Source: Bacillota bacterium (lineage in GTDB: Bacteria; Bacillota; Clostridia; Peptostreptococcales; Anaerovoracaceae). From it: DNA of 5,934 bases. Positions 1 to 5,355 of this stretch are shown piece after piece. The stretch covers positions 1 through 5,934 of the forward strand of contig JAKJCD010000003.1 of the NCBI GenBank assembly GCA_022706625.1, given 5' to 3'. Under the pieces are notes generated by a model. The model did not search any database, had not been told where the DNA came from, and saw only the letters and a program-made list of their open reading frames with translations. Each line of letters opens with the position of its first letter. Position 1 is the first letter of the stretch. The translations under genes were made by a program, and so were the position numbers.

Positions 1-735
1 AAGGCGAACCGCCGAGTCGGTAGTATTGACGCTTTGTCCGCCGTTGCCCGAGGAACGATAAACATCCACCCGCACATCGGCCGGATTGATATCCACTTCA
101 ACATCATCCACCTCGGGCAGCACCGCTACCGTTGCCGCCGATGTATGGATCCTGCCGCTTGATTCCGTTTCCGGCACACGCTGCACCCGATGTACACCGC
201 TTTCGTATTTGAGCCTGGAATAAGCGCCCTTGCCTTTTATCAGTATTACAGCTTCTTTTATACCGCCGATACCGGTTTCGTTCATATCCATGATTTCAGT
301 TTTCCAGTTGCGGCGTTCTGCATAGCGCATATACATGCGCATCAGATCTCCGCCGAAGAGTGCCGCCTCTTCTCCTCCCGTCCCGGCCCGGATCTCCATG
401 ATGACGTTTTTTTCGTCATTGGGATCTTTGGGGAGCAGCAGGATGCGAAGCTCTTCACTATAGGTCTCTAACAGATCCTCGGCTGCGGCAAGCTCTTCCT
501 TTGCCAGCTCGCGCAGTTCATCGTCGGTACCGCTCTCTCCAAGCAGCTCCCTTGCGGATGCAATATCTTCCTTAGCCTTTTTATACTCTTTGTATTTATT
601 TACGATGGGTTCCATATCGGACATTTCCTTGACCAATTTCCGCCATTCGTTTTGGTCGGCAATAACAGCGGGGTCCGAAACTTTTAAGCTCAACTCGCTA
701 TATTTGGTCTCCATAAAATCCAGTTTATCAAACAT
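1..735 (-). CDS. prfA: Peptide chain release factor 1 (RF1), C-terminus cut by window edge
   Basis: Cytosolic class I release factor that reads UAA and UAG stop codons and triggers peptidyl-tRNA hydrolysis on the ribosome. The 245 visible codons cover the N-terminal domain, domain 2 and the start of the catalytic domain. Visible motifs are the peptidyl-transferase motif GGQ at residues 232-234 (within SSGNGGQSVNTTDSA) and the codon-recognition tripeptide PxT, here P-E-T at 188-190, inside HRVQRVPETESSGRIHTSA. PxT in place of RF2's SPF separates RF1 from RF2, and both motifs fall at the expected RF1 positions. RF1 is normally about 355-360 residues, so roughly 110 C-terminal residues lie outside the window. 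The start ATG (733-735) gives MFDKLDFMETKY and has a GGGAG ribosome binding site at 744-748. It lies 111 bases downstream of rpmE, a common neighbour in Firmicutes, but the terminator between them suggests separate transcription. Identity is near certain. Confidence 0.98.
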   Translation of the reverse strand, partial: MFDKLDFMETKYSELSLKVSDPAVIADQNEWRKLVKEMSDMEPIVNKYKEYKKAKEDIASARELLGESGTDDELRELAKEELAAAEDLLETYSEELRILLLPKDPNDEKNVIMEIRAGTGGEEAALFGGDLMRMYMRYAERRNWKTEIMDMNETGIGGIKEAVILIKGKGAYSRLKYESGVHRVQRVPETESSGRIHTSAATVAVLPEVDDVEVDINPADVRVDVYRSSGNGGQSVNTTDSAVRL

Positions 736-760
736 TGCATAAACTCCCGTTAATGTTCCT

Positions 761-791
761 TTATAAATCTATAAGTTACTATATATTTCAA
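761..791 (-). promoter_or_regulatory. Possible prfA promoter (weak)
   Basis: Between the rpmE terminator and prfA the minus strand has TTGAAA (786-791) as a candidate -35. AT-rich -10 candidates follow: TTTATA (762-767, 18-bp spacer) or TTATAA (761-766, 19-bp spacer). The match is imperfect and the stretch is AT-rich, so this is only a candidate. It is supported mainly by the need for a promoter after the intrinsic terminator at 810-842. Confidence 0.35.
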
Positions 792-809
792 AAATGCCCG
801 CAGGCTTTT

Positions 810-842
810 AAAAAAACCGGAAATGCAGGTTTCCGGTTTTTT
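810..842 (-). terminator. Intrinsic terminator of rpmE
   Basis: A perfect inverted repeat, AAAAAACCGGAAA (811-823) with TTTCCGGTTTTTT (830-842), encloses a 6-base loop. On the minus strand the stem ends in a run of seven T starting four bases after the rpmE stop region, the form of a Rho-independent terminator. The stem is symmetric with A/T runs on both sides, so it could also stop plus-strand transcription. Confidence 0.88.
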
Positions 843-846
843 ATCC

Positions 847-1047
847 TTATTCGATGTTGAACTTTTTCTTGAACTTCTCTACACGGCCGCCACGGTTGAT
901 AAATTTTTGCTGTCCCGTAAAGAATGGGTGGCAGGCAGAGCATATATCCAATTTCATCTCTTCTTTGATCGACTTTGTTATGAACTCGTTTCCGCATGCA
1001 CAGGTAACCTTGCATTCCTTATATACAGGGTGGATCCCTTCTTTCAT
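847..1047 (-). CDS. rpmE: 50S ribosomal protein L31, zinc-binding type
   Basis: Small protein of the large ribosomal subunit that contributes to the bridge between subunits. The 66-residue product begins MKEGIHPVY, matching the family N-terminus (MKxGIHPxY). It carries the zinc ribbon cysteines C16-x-C18 and C36-x-x-C39 (VTCACGNEF and DICSACHPF), then the conserved HPFFTGQQKF and GGRVEKFKKKF segments. Length is normal for the Cys4 form, the version displaced by a Cys-free paralogue under zinc limitation in bacteria that have both. An in-frame GTG nine bases upstream (1056) would add MRR, but AGGAAGG sits about 8 bases before the ATG and directly abuts the GTG, so the ATG at 1045-1047 is chosen. 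It is monocistronic, with its own promoter (1111-1139) and terminator (810-842). Confidence 0.97.
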   Translation of the reverse strand: MKEGIHPVYKECKVTCACGNEFITKSIKEEMKLDICSACHPFFTGQQKFINRGGRVEKFKKKFNIE

Positions 1048-1110
1048 CCTTCTCACCTTCCTTAAATAATATCTATTTTCAAAGGATAACCTCTAAAATA
1101 CAGCTATTAC

Positions 1111-1139
1111 ATGTTAGCACAAGACACAACGAAAGGCAA
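1111..1139 (-). promoter_or_regulatory. rpmE promoter (sigma-A type, extended -10)
   Basis: The minus strand shows -35 TTGCCT (1134-1139), a 17-bp spacer, and -10 TAACAT (1111-1116) preceded by TGC, an extended -10. Transcription would start near 1104, giving a leader of about 57 bases to the rpmE ATG. I see no clear L31 autoregulatory fold in that leader. The flanking 1140-1209 contains nothing else I can assign. Confidence 0.8.
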
Positions 1140-1312
1140 GCACTTTTTTCCGGATAATCCTTCCGCCATCAACTTAAATCTTTAATCTTTTATGCCTACG
1201 TCATATGGTGAAAAGCAACGGATTTTATAGAAAAGTCTGTATTCCGTTGCTTTCAGGGGCAAAGCTAGTGGAAAAAGCCATGAAAAGCAACGGAAATTTA
1301 GAGAAAAGCTGT

Positions 1313-1348
1313 ATTTCGTTGCCTTTTCAATGAAAAAGGCAACGAAAT
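1313..1348. repeat. Central perfect 15-bp hairpin of the palindrome array
   Basis: The right arm of unit 2 (1313-1327, ATTTCGTTGCCTTTT) and the left arm of unit 3 (1334-1348) are exact reverse complements around a 6-base loop (CAATGA). It is the longest perfect stem in the array. It joins two neighbouring units, so it competes with the hairpins inside units 2 and 3. No T-run follows on either strand, so it is not a standard terminator. Confidence 0.8.
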
Positions 1349-1405
1349 TCGTAGAATTCTTAAAAATCCGTTGCTTTTAGGCTCAAAAAGAGTAGTAAAA
1401 GCCAT

Positions 1406-1450
1406 AAAAAGCAACAGAAATTCGGGAAAAAGCTGAATTCCGTTGCTTTT
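1406..1450 (-). terminator. Possible argB terminator formed by palindrome unit 4
   Basis: This is the first hairpin met by transcripts leaving argB, about 28 bases past the stop. On the minus strand AAAAGCAAC...GAATTC pairs imperfectly with GAATT...GTTGCTTTT, and five T follow the 3' arm. It could terminate the argCB transcript. The stem has mismatches and modest GC, and it is one unit of a repeat array, so the role is inferred. Confidence 0.4.
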
Positions 1451-1478
1451 GTAATCCCTTTTAAATTGATGCTCCATG

Positions 1479-2342
1479 TCAAGCTGTGAACATGGTCCCA
1501 GTACCCTTATCCGTCAGCAATTTTATAATTATCGAATGCTCTGCTCTGCCGTCGATGATATGGGCCTCCTCTACGCCGCCCTGCAAAGCTTCCATGCAGC
1601 AATCGATTTTAGGGATCATGCCTCCCGAAATGATCCCGCTGCTTCTTAGTGCATTCGTCTCCGTCATCTTTATATGAGATATCAATGTATCCTCATTTTT
1701 CTTATCTTTCATAACTCCCGGAACATCCGTCAGAAGTATAAGCTTGCTCGCTCCCACTGCGGCGGCCAATTTCGCTGCCGCAGTGTCTGCATTGATATTG
1801 TAAACGCTGCCTCCGTCCATGGCTTTTGCTATCCCTGCTATAACAGGGATATACCCTTTACCCAACATGTCATTTATTATTTCCGGTTCGATAGCAGCTA
1901 TCTCCCCGACAAGTCCGCAGTCGGCCCCTGTTCTTCGCCTTGTCGCCTTGATCATGCCCCGATCCAATCCGCAAATACCGACGGCTTTTCCTCCGGCATC
2001 GTCAATTAACGATACAAGATCCTTGTTGACTTTACCGCACAAAACCTGCTGAACGATGTCCATAGTCTCTTCATCCGTATACCGCAGGCCATCAATAAAA
2101 CGGGGCTTTATATTTACTTTTTTAAGCATACAGTCTATTTCCGGCCCGCCGCCGTGGACAAGAATGATCTTAATGCCAAGCGCGGACAAGAATACAATAT
2201 CACAGGCTGCCGATTTCCTTAAAGCTTCCGACAACATCGCATTACCACCGTATTTGATCACAATGGTTTTACCGCTAAGCTTTTGTATAAACGGAAGGGC
2301 TTCCCGAAACCGAACAACCCCTTCGTTTTTTTCCCAAATCAT
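1479..2342 (-). CDS. argB: Acetylglutamate kinase
   Basis: Phosphorylates N-acetyl-L-glutamate with ATP, the second step of ornithine/arginine synthesis, in the cytosol; amino acid kinase fold. Visible motifs in the 287 residues are KYGGNAM (30-36), the substrate-binding HGGGPEI (63-69), GLRYTD (85-90), NINADTAAA (182-190), LLTDVPGV (203-210) and a SGGMIPK segment near the C-terminus. The roughly 25-residue N-terminal extension (REALPFIQKLSGKTIVIKYGG) is the type seen in arginine-inhibited hexameric enzymes and absent from the short E. coli form. The C-terminal arginine-site region HIIDGRAEHSIIIKLLTDKG keeps His261 and the final Gly but has Lys274 where arginine-sensitive enzymes carry Glu. 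ATG at 2340-2342 follows a GAGGG site at 6 bases. It lies 76 bases after argC, most likely cotranscribed, and ends with TGA at 1479-1481. Confidence 0.97.
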   Translation of the reverse strand: MIWEKNEGVVRFREALPFIQKLSGKTIVIKYGGNAMLSEALRKSAACDIVFLSALGIKIILVHGGGPEIDCMLKKVNIKPRFIDGLRYTDEETMDIVQQVLCGKVNKDLVSLIDDAGGKAVGICGLDRGMIKATRRRTGADCGLVGEIAAIEPEIINDMLGKGYIPVIAGIAKAMDGGSVYNINADTAAAKLAAAVGASKLILLTDVPGVMKDKKNEDTLISHIKMTETNALRSSGIISGGMIPKIDCCMEALQGGVEEAHIIDGRAEHSIIIKLLTDKGTGTMFTA

Positions 2343-2418
2343 GATTTTCCCTCTTTCTTAGAGAATATTTTATTAACCGCCGCTTCCGCCCGTATCAATA
2401 TTTGCAGAGCAGTCTGTT

Positions 2419-3459
2419 TTAAAATGCCGGGGCTATAGCTTTTAACCCGGAGGTCTCGTGGATCCCGAAAGCGATATTCATGTTTTGAATAGCCTGCCCG
2501 GCAGCCCCTTTTATCATATTGTCGATTGCGCTGCACACGATCAGTCTGTTTGCTGGAATATCAAAGTGCAAGGATATATGGCAATTGTTTGACAGCCTCA
2601 CATTTCTGATATTTGCATAGTCGCCGTCGGCAAGCACTTGCACGAAAGGTTCTCCGGCGTATGCTTCCCTGTAGCGCTGCCTTATTGAATCCGGATCGGT
2701 CTTTAAAACGCAATAAATCGTGGACAGGATGCCTCTGTTGACCGGCAGAAGATGGGGAGTAAATGTAACCCTCACCGGCTTGCCTGCAAATTTCGATAAG
2801 CTCTGTTCAATTTCAGGGGTATGCCTGTGTTCCCCCGCTTTGTATGCCGAAAAACCATTGCTGCATTCCGGAAAATGAGTGCTCTGCGTCATGCTCCTGC
2901 CGCCTCCGGTCACACCGGATTTTGAATCTATGATTATTCCTTCCTGCTCAATAAGTCCATATTTAAGCGCGGGATAAAGACCCAAGGCTATGGAAGTTGG
3001 ATAACACCCCGGATTGGCTATAAGCTGCGCATTCTTTATTCTATCTCTGAAGATCTCGCAAAGCCCGTAAACCGCATATTTATGTATTTCTTTATAGGAG
3101 AAACTGCTGCCGTACCACTTTTTGTAATCCTCTTCGTTTTCCAGTCTGAAATCTGCGCCAAGATCAATGAAAACTTTCTCTTTTTCAAGACAATCATGCC
3201 CCAGTCCTTCAGAATAACCGTGAGGCAATGCGGCAAAAATTACATCGCAGCTGTTTATGACTGCACTCGGGTCTCTTTCTAAAACCAGGCTGACGCTGCC
3301 CGTATAGCCCGGATATATTTCAGAAATTTCTTCCCCAAAAAAACTCTTTGAGCTTGCTGCTTCGATCTTCACTTGCGGATGTCCGCAAAGAAGACGCACT
3401 AATTCCGCTCCCGCATATCCGGTGGCTCCGATTATGCCCGCCTTGATTTTTTTAGTCAT
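2419..3459 (-). CDS. argC: N-acetyl-gamma-glutamyl-phosphate reductase
   Basis: NADPH-dependent reduction of N-acetylglutamyl phosphate to the semialdehyde, the third step of ornithine/arginine synthesis and the step after ArgB. The 346 residues match the usual length. Residues 7-17 (AGIIGATGYAG) form the nucleotide-binding loop. DLGADFRL (99-106) and the catalytic-cysteine segment ANPGCYPTS (Cys152) are present. SKSGVTGGGR (179-188) and the histidine motif HRHTPEIEQ (211-219) follow, and KGAAGQAIQNMN near the C-terminus is typical. The start chosen is ATG at 3457-3459 (MTKKIKAGIIG), with AAGGA seven bases upstream. An in-frame TTG at 3516 would add 19 unconserved residues and sits almost on the predicted transcription start. 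It heads the argCB unit behind the promoter at 3525-3553. argJ, argD and other arg genes are not visible. Confidence 0.98.
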   Translation of the reverse strand: MTKKIKAGIIGATGYAGAELVRLLCGHPQVKIEAASSKSFFGEEISEIYPGYTGSVSLVLERDPSAVINSCDVIFAALPHGYSEGLGHDCLEKEKVFIDLGADFRLENEEDYKKWYGSSFSYKEIHKYAVYGLCEIFRDRIKNAQLIANPGCYPTSIALGLYPALKYGLIEQEGIIIDSKSGVTGGGRSMTQSTHFPECSNGFSAYKAGEHRHTPEIEQSLSKFAGKPVRVTFTPHLLPVNRGILSTIYCVLKTDPDSIRQRYREAYAGEPFVQVLADGDYANIRNVRLSNNCHISLHFDIPANRLIVCSAIDNMIKGAAGQAIQNMNIAFGIHETSGLKAIAPAF

Positions 3460-3524
3460 TTTGCTATCCTTTTTTAATGTGCTTATGCCCCGGTACTTTT
3501 CCACCGGTAAATCCAACGGTTATA

Positions 3525-3553
3525 ATTATACGTCAATTTGTATTGTTATGCAA
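3525..3553 (-). promoter_or_regulatory. argC(B) promoter
   Basis: The minus strand has -35 TTGCAT (3548-3553), exactly 17 bp of spacer, and a consensus -10 TATAAT (3525-3530). Transcription would start near 3518, giving a leader of roughly 59 bases. The leader holds a small CCGGT/ACCGG hairpin (about 3491-3508). This is the strongest promoter in the gap and fits separate expression of argCB from trpB. Confidence 0.85.
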
Positions 3554-3554
3554 G
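3537..3554 (-). promoter_or_regulatory. ARG-box-like operator overlapping the argC promoter
   Basis: The minus strand reads TGCATAACAATACA (3539-3552). Against the ArgR/AhrC half-site pattern TGAAT-N4-ATTCA it matches 8 of 10 outer bases, with mostly A/T in the middle. It covers the -35 and the start of the spacer, where repressor binding would block RNA polymerase. No regulator gene is visible, so arginine control by an ArgR/AhrC protein is an inference from pattern and position. Confidence 0.45.
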
Positions 3555-3599
3555 GAATAAAAAATTTTTGTATGAGTATTGGCAGCTGTTTTCAGCCAT
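3546..3599 (-). CDS. Possible 17-residue small ORF upstream of argC
   Basis: ATG at 3597-3599 is preceded by a strong ribosome binding site, GAGGAG (3605-3610), five bases away. It opens 17 codons (MAENSCQYSYKNFLFLA) and stops with TAA at 3546-3548. The peptide has no run of Arg or Trp codons, so it is not an obvious attenuation leader. It ends inside the argC promoter and upstream of the predicted argC start site, so it would need another transcript, such as readthrough from trpB. I do not recognise the peptide. It could be chance. Confidence 0.2.
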   Translation of the reverse strand: MAENSCQYSYKNFLFLA

Positions 3600-3707
3600 T
3601 TTTTCTCCTCACATCCGGCAAAAATCCGAGCTGTAAGTTTTTATACAAGATTGCTTTACTTTTTTAGATTTTGGTTAAGAATAAAATGCGCATAACTATG
3701 CCTATAT

Positions 3708-3745
3708 GGGATAGGAGGCATCTCATACGGGATAACTCCTATCCC
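3708..3745. other. Strong inverted repeat after trpB with two competing pairings
   Basis: GGGATAGGAG (3708-3717) is the exact complement of CTCCTATCCC (3736-3745), a 10-bp stem with an 18-base loop. The loop carries another GGGATA (3729-3734) that can instead pair with the same TATCCC (3740-3745) across 5 bases. It begins 30 bases past the trpB stop. No T-run follows on either strand, so it is not a canonical intrinsic terminator. It may protect the mRNA 3' end or act in Rho-dependent termination. The rest of 3600-3707 shows nothing I can assign. Confidence 0.6.
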
Positions 3746-3774
3746 CAGCCATTATAAGTAGGTTTAAGTATAGC

Positions 3775-5016
3775 TCAACCGAAGCTGATATAGTTTTCTC
3801 CGAAGCCGTAATGCTCTATCACATAATCCATATCCTTGTCGCCGCGGCCGGAAAGATTCACTAAGATCGCCCTATGCTTGCCTTCCCGGGCCATCCTCAT
3901 GGCTGCCGCCAATGCGTGGGAGCTTTCCAGTGCGGGGATTATTCCTTCATATCTGGAGAGTTTAAAGAATGCTTCTACCGCTTCTTCATCGGTAGCAGAA
4001 ACATAATTTGCTCTGCCGATTTCTTTTAGGAAAGCGTGCTCAGGTCCAGTGGACGGATAGTCAAGACCGCTTGCTATGGAATAAACCGGTGCCGGTCCGC
4101 CTTTGTTATCTTTGAGCATTATACTGTTGAATCCGTGAAGGATGCCTTCTTCCCCGTAGGTCAGAGAAGCTGCATGATCTCCCATCTTCGGCCCCCTGCC
4201 CATGGGTTCGACACCATAAAGCTCAACCGGATCTTTTAAAAATGCCGGAAATAAGCCTAAGGCATTGCTTCCCCCTCCGACACAGGCTACGACAGCATCG
4301 GGCAATATACCTGTCATTCCCAGAAACTGTTCCCTTGCTTCAACACCGACCACCATCTGGAAATCTCTGACCATCATGGGGAATGGATGGGGGCCGACTA
4401 CCGAACCGATGCAGTAAATGCTGTTCTCGTATTCCTTCATGTATGCTTCGAAAGCGGCATCTACAGCCTCCTTCAAAGTTTTAAGGCCATGGGTAGCCGG
4501 GACCACCTTCGCACCAAGGATCTTCATCCGCGCCACATTGGGGGCCTGTTTTGCGATATCCACCTCTCCCATGTATATGTCACACTCCAGTCCAAAGTAT
4601 GCCGCTGCAGTAGCCAACGCCACTCCGTGCTGGCCGGCGCCGGTCTCAGCGATGATTTTCTTCTTACCCATAAACTTGGCGAGCAGTCCTTCTCCCATGC
4701 AGTGATTGAGTTTATGGGCTCCTGTATGGTTCAGGTCTTCCCTTTTTAAGTAGATCTGTGAAGGTCCAAGCAATCGCGACAGCCGCTCACAATGATAGAT
4801 CGGCGTCGGGCGTCCCTGATATTCTTTGCGAATGCGGCGCAGCTCGCTTATAAACTGCGCAGAATGGCAGATAGTCTGATATGCCTCCGTGATCTCCTTA
4901 AAAGCCGGTACCAGTTCCGGCGGCAAAAATGCACCTCCGTACTTTCCGAAATAACCTTTTTTGTCCGGATACTCCTTCAAATAAGTATCAAAATCCACTT
5001 CGTAGTTCTTTCCCAT
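3775..5016 (-). CDS. trpB: Tryptophan synthase beta chain (solitary trpB-like gene)
   Basis: PLP enzyme of the fold type II family that condenses indole with L-serine to give L-tryptophan. The 413 residues include GYFGKYGGAFLPPEL (21-35) and the PLP lysine Lys102 in LNHTGAHKLNH. Catalytic Glu124 lies in AETGAGQHGVA, followed by SVVGPHPFPMMVRDFQ (205-220). The phosphate loop CVGGGSNALG is at 245-254, LDYPSTGPEHAFL at 318-330, EGIIPALESSHALA at 357-370 and LSGRGDKDMD at 388-397. It is slightly longer than common TrpB1 proteins (about 395-400). Residues after the PLP lysine read HKLNHCMGEG, not the common HKxNNxxGQ, suggesting a divergent subgroup. No trpA or other trp gene is adjacent. The gene is preceded by a T-box leader with a Trp specifier, which supports a role in tryptophan supply. 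ATG at 5014-5016 follows AAAGGA at about 7-8 bases. Confidence 0.92.
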   Translation of the reverse strand: MGKNYEVDFDTYLKEYPDKKGYFGKYGGAFLPPELVPAFKEITEAYQTICHSAQFISELRRIRKEYQGRPTPIYHCERLSRLLGPSQIYLKREDLNHTGAHKLNHCMGEGLLAKFMGKKKIIAETGAGQHGVALATAAAYFGLECDIYMGEVDIAKQAPNVARMKILGAKVVPATHGLKTLKEAVDAAFEAYMKEYENSIYCIGSVVGPHPFPMMVRDFQMVVGVEAREQFLGMTGILPDAVVACVGGGSNALGLFPAFLKDPVELYGVEPMGRGPKMGDHAASLTYGEEGILHGFNSIMLKDNKGGPAPVYSIASGLDYPSTGPEHAFLKEIGRANYVSATDEEAVEAFFKLSRYEGIIPALESSHALAAAMRMAREGKHRAILVNLSGRGDKDMDYVIEHYGFGENYISFG

Positions 5017-5079
5017 TTTCTTTTCCTTTCATTCCTGTTAAGAGAAATATCGAAAGGGTCTCTGCAATGGCCGTGCAAT

Positions 5080-5119
5080 AAAAAAACACCTGCCTTGATT
5101 ATATACAAGGACAAGTGTT
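5080..5119 (-). terminator. T-box regulated intrinsic terminator
   Basis: On the minus strand AACACTTGTCCTTG (5106-5119) pairs with CAAGGCAGGTGTT (5085-5097), with one bulged T, one G-U pair and an 8-base loop. A run of seven T follows or overlaps the stem base (5080-5086). The 5' strand contains both 3' strands of the antiterminator, so the two folds exclude each other. Uncharged tRNA binding should favour readthrough into trpB. Confidence 0.93.
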
Positions 5120-5349
5120 AACTTGCGGTACCACCTTGTTTGATATGTGTTTAAACATATCCTCTCTGCAGAGTGCCATCACACCCTTGACCAGATAACG
5201 CCGGTCTTGCGTCGGTTACTACTTAAGCTAATTCGCTCTTTCGCTCCGCCCTCGGAGGACCATTTGTCTGAGGCTGCATCTGTTCGGGCTCCCACCGCCC
5301 CCGATTCGCTTTTGACCGCTTCACAGTTTTACTTCCCCGTCTTTGGTTT
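5080..5349 (-). promoter_or_regulatory. T-box riboswitch leader of trpB, Trp (TGG) specifier
   Basis: A tRNA-sensing leader that permits readthrough when uncharged tRNA binds. Stem I has the distal GGTGGGAG loop between CGGG and CCCG. The candidate specifier TGG is at 5260-5262, followed by TCCTCCGAG. Stem III is GACCGG/CTGGTC with a CGTTAT loop (5189-5206). A 7-bp hairpin GATATGT/ACATATC (5142-5161) precedes the T-box. The T-box AAGGTGGTACCGCA is at 5124-5137. The antiterminator is fully visible: A1 ACAAGG (5134-5139) with CCTTGT (5105-5110), a 7-base bulge TGGTACC (5127-5133), and A2 GCAAG with CTTGT (5111-5115). Its 3' strands are reused by the terminator. The specifier matches the downstream trpB. 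The base after TGG in the bulge is T. Confidence 0.95.
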
Positions 5350-5355
5350 GGCAGA

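Larger units (their letters stand above)
1210..1450. repeat. Array of four related imperfect palindromes (two copies of a two-hairpin module)
   Basis: Four hairpin units share arms built on AAAAGCAACGGA and its complement: unit 1 at 1210-1254, unit 2 at 1282-1328, unit 3 at 1332-1380, unit 4 at 1406-1450. Units 1 and 2 are joined by a linker (1255-1281) ending AAAAAGCCAT. Units 3 and 4 are joined by a similar linker (1381-1405) ending AAAAGCCAT. Modules 1210-1328 and 1332-1450 are each 119 bases, and the linkers are in the same orientation, so the array looks like a diverged direct duplication with a 122-base period. Unit 1 pairs over 11 bp (1212-1222 with 1243-1253) and again inside over TATAG/CTGTA with one G-U pair. 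The array is intergenic, between the argB 3' end and the rpmE promoter. It resembles REP/BIME-like or MITE-derived repeats, but I cannot assign it to a known family. Confidence 0.85.

Noticed and set aside
738..740. ATG just upstream of the prfA start
   Set aside because: It is out of frame with RF1 by two bases; the ATG at 733-735 gives the conserved N-terminus at a suitable distance from GGGAG.
1045..1056. GTG start at 1056 for rpmE (adds MRR)
   Set aside because: The ribosome binding site touches this GTG, while it sits about 8 bases before the ATG at 1047. The ATG gives the conserved MKxGIHP start.
823..1069. Plus-strand frames opposite rpmE
   Set aside because: They are shadows of the L31 coding sequence; the minus-strand zinc-ribbon protein is unambiguous.
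1210..1450. CRISPR-like repeat spacing
   Set aside because: The units are palindromic, diverged from one another, and have no unique spacers of constant length; no cas gene is present.
1674..2361. Plus-strand open frames antisense to argB
   Set aside because: They are composition shadows of the argB codons with no ribosome binding site or recognisable domain.
2339..2536. 65-codon minus-strand frame overlapping the argC end and stopping in an ATGA overlap with argB
   Set aside because: Most of it lies inside argC in another frame and there is no start codon in the argC-argB gap. It resembles no argJ segment. The ATGA overlap is likely chance.
3457..3516. Upstream TTG start for argC (3516, 19 extra residues)
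   Set aside because: The extension is unlike the family N-terminus, and it begins about two bases from the predicted transcription start. The ATG at 3459 has a proper ribosome binding site.
4387..4749. Plus-strand open frames antisense to trpB
   Set aside because: They lie opposite strongly conserved TrpB motifs and have no promoter or family resemblance.
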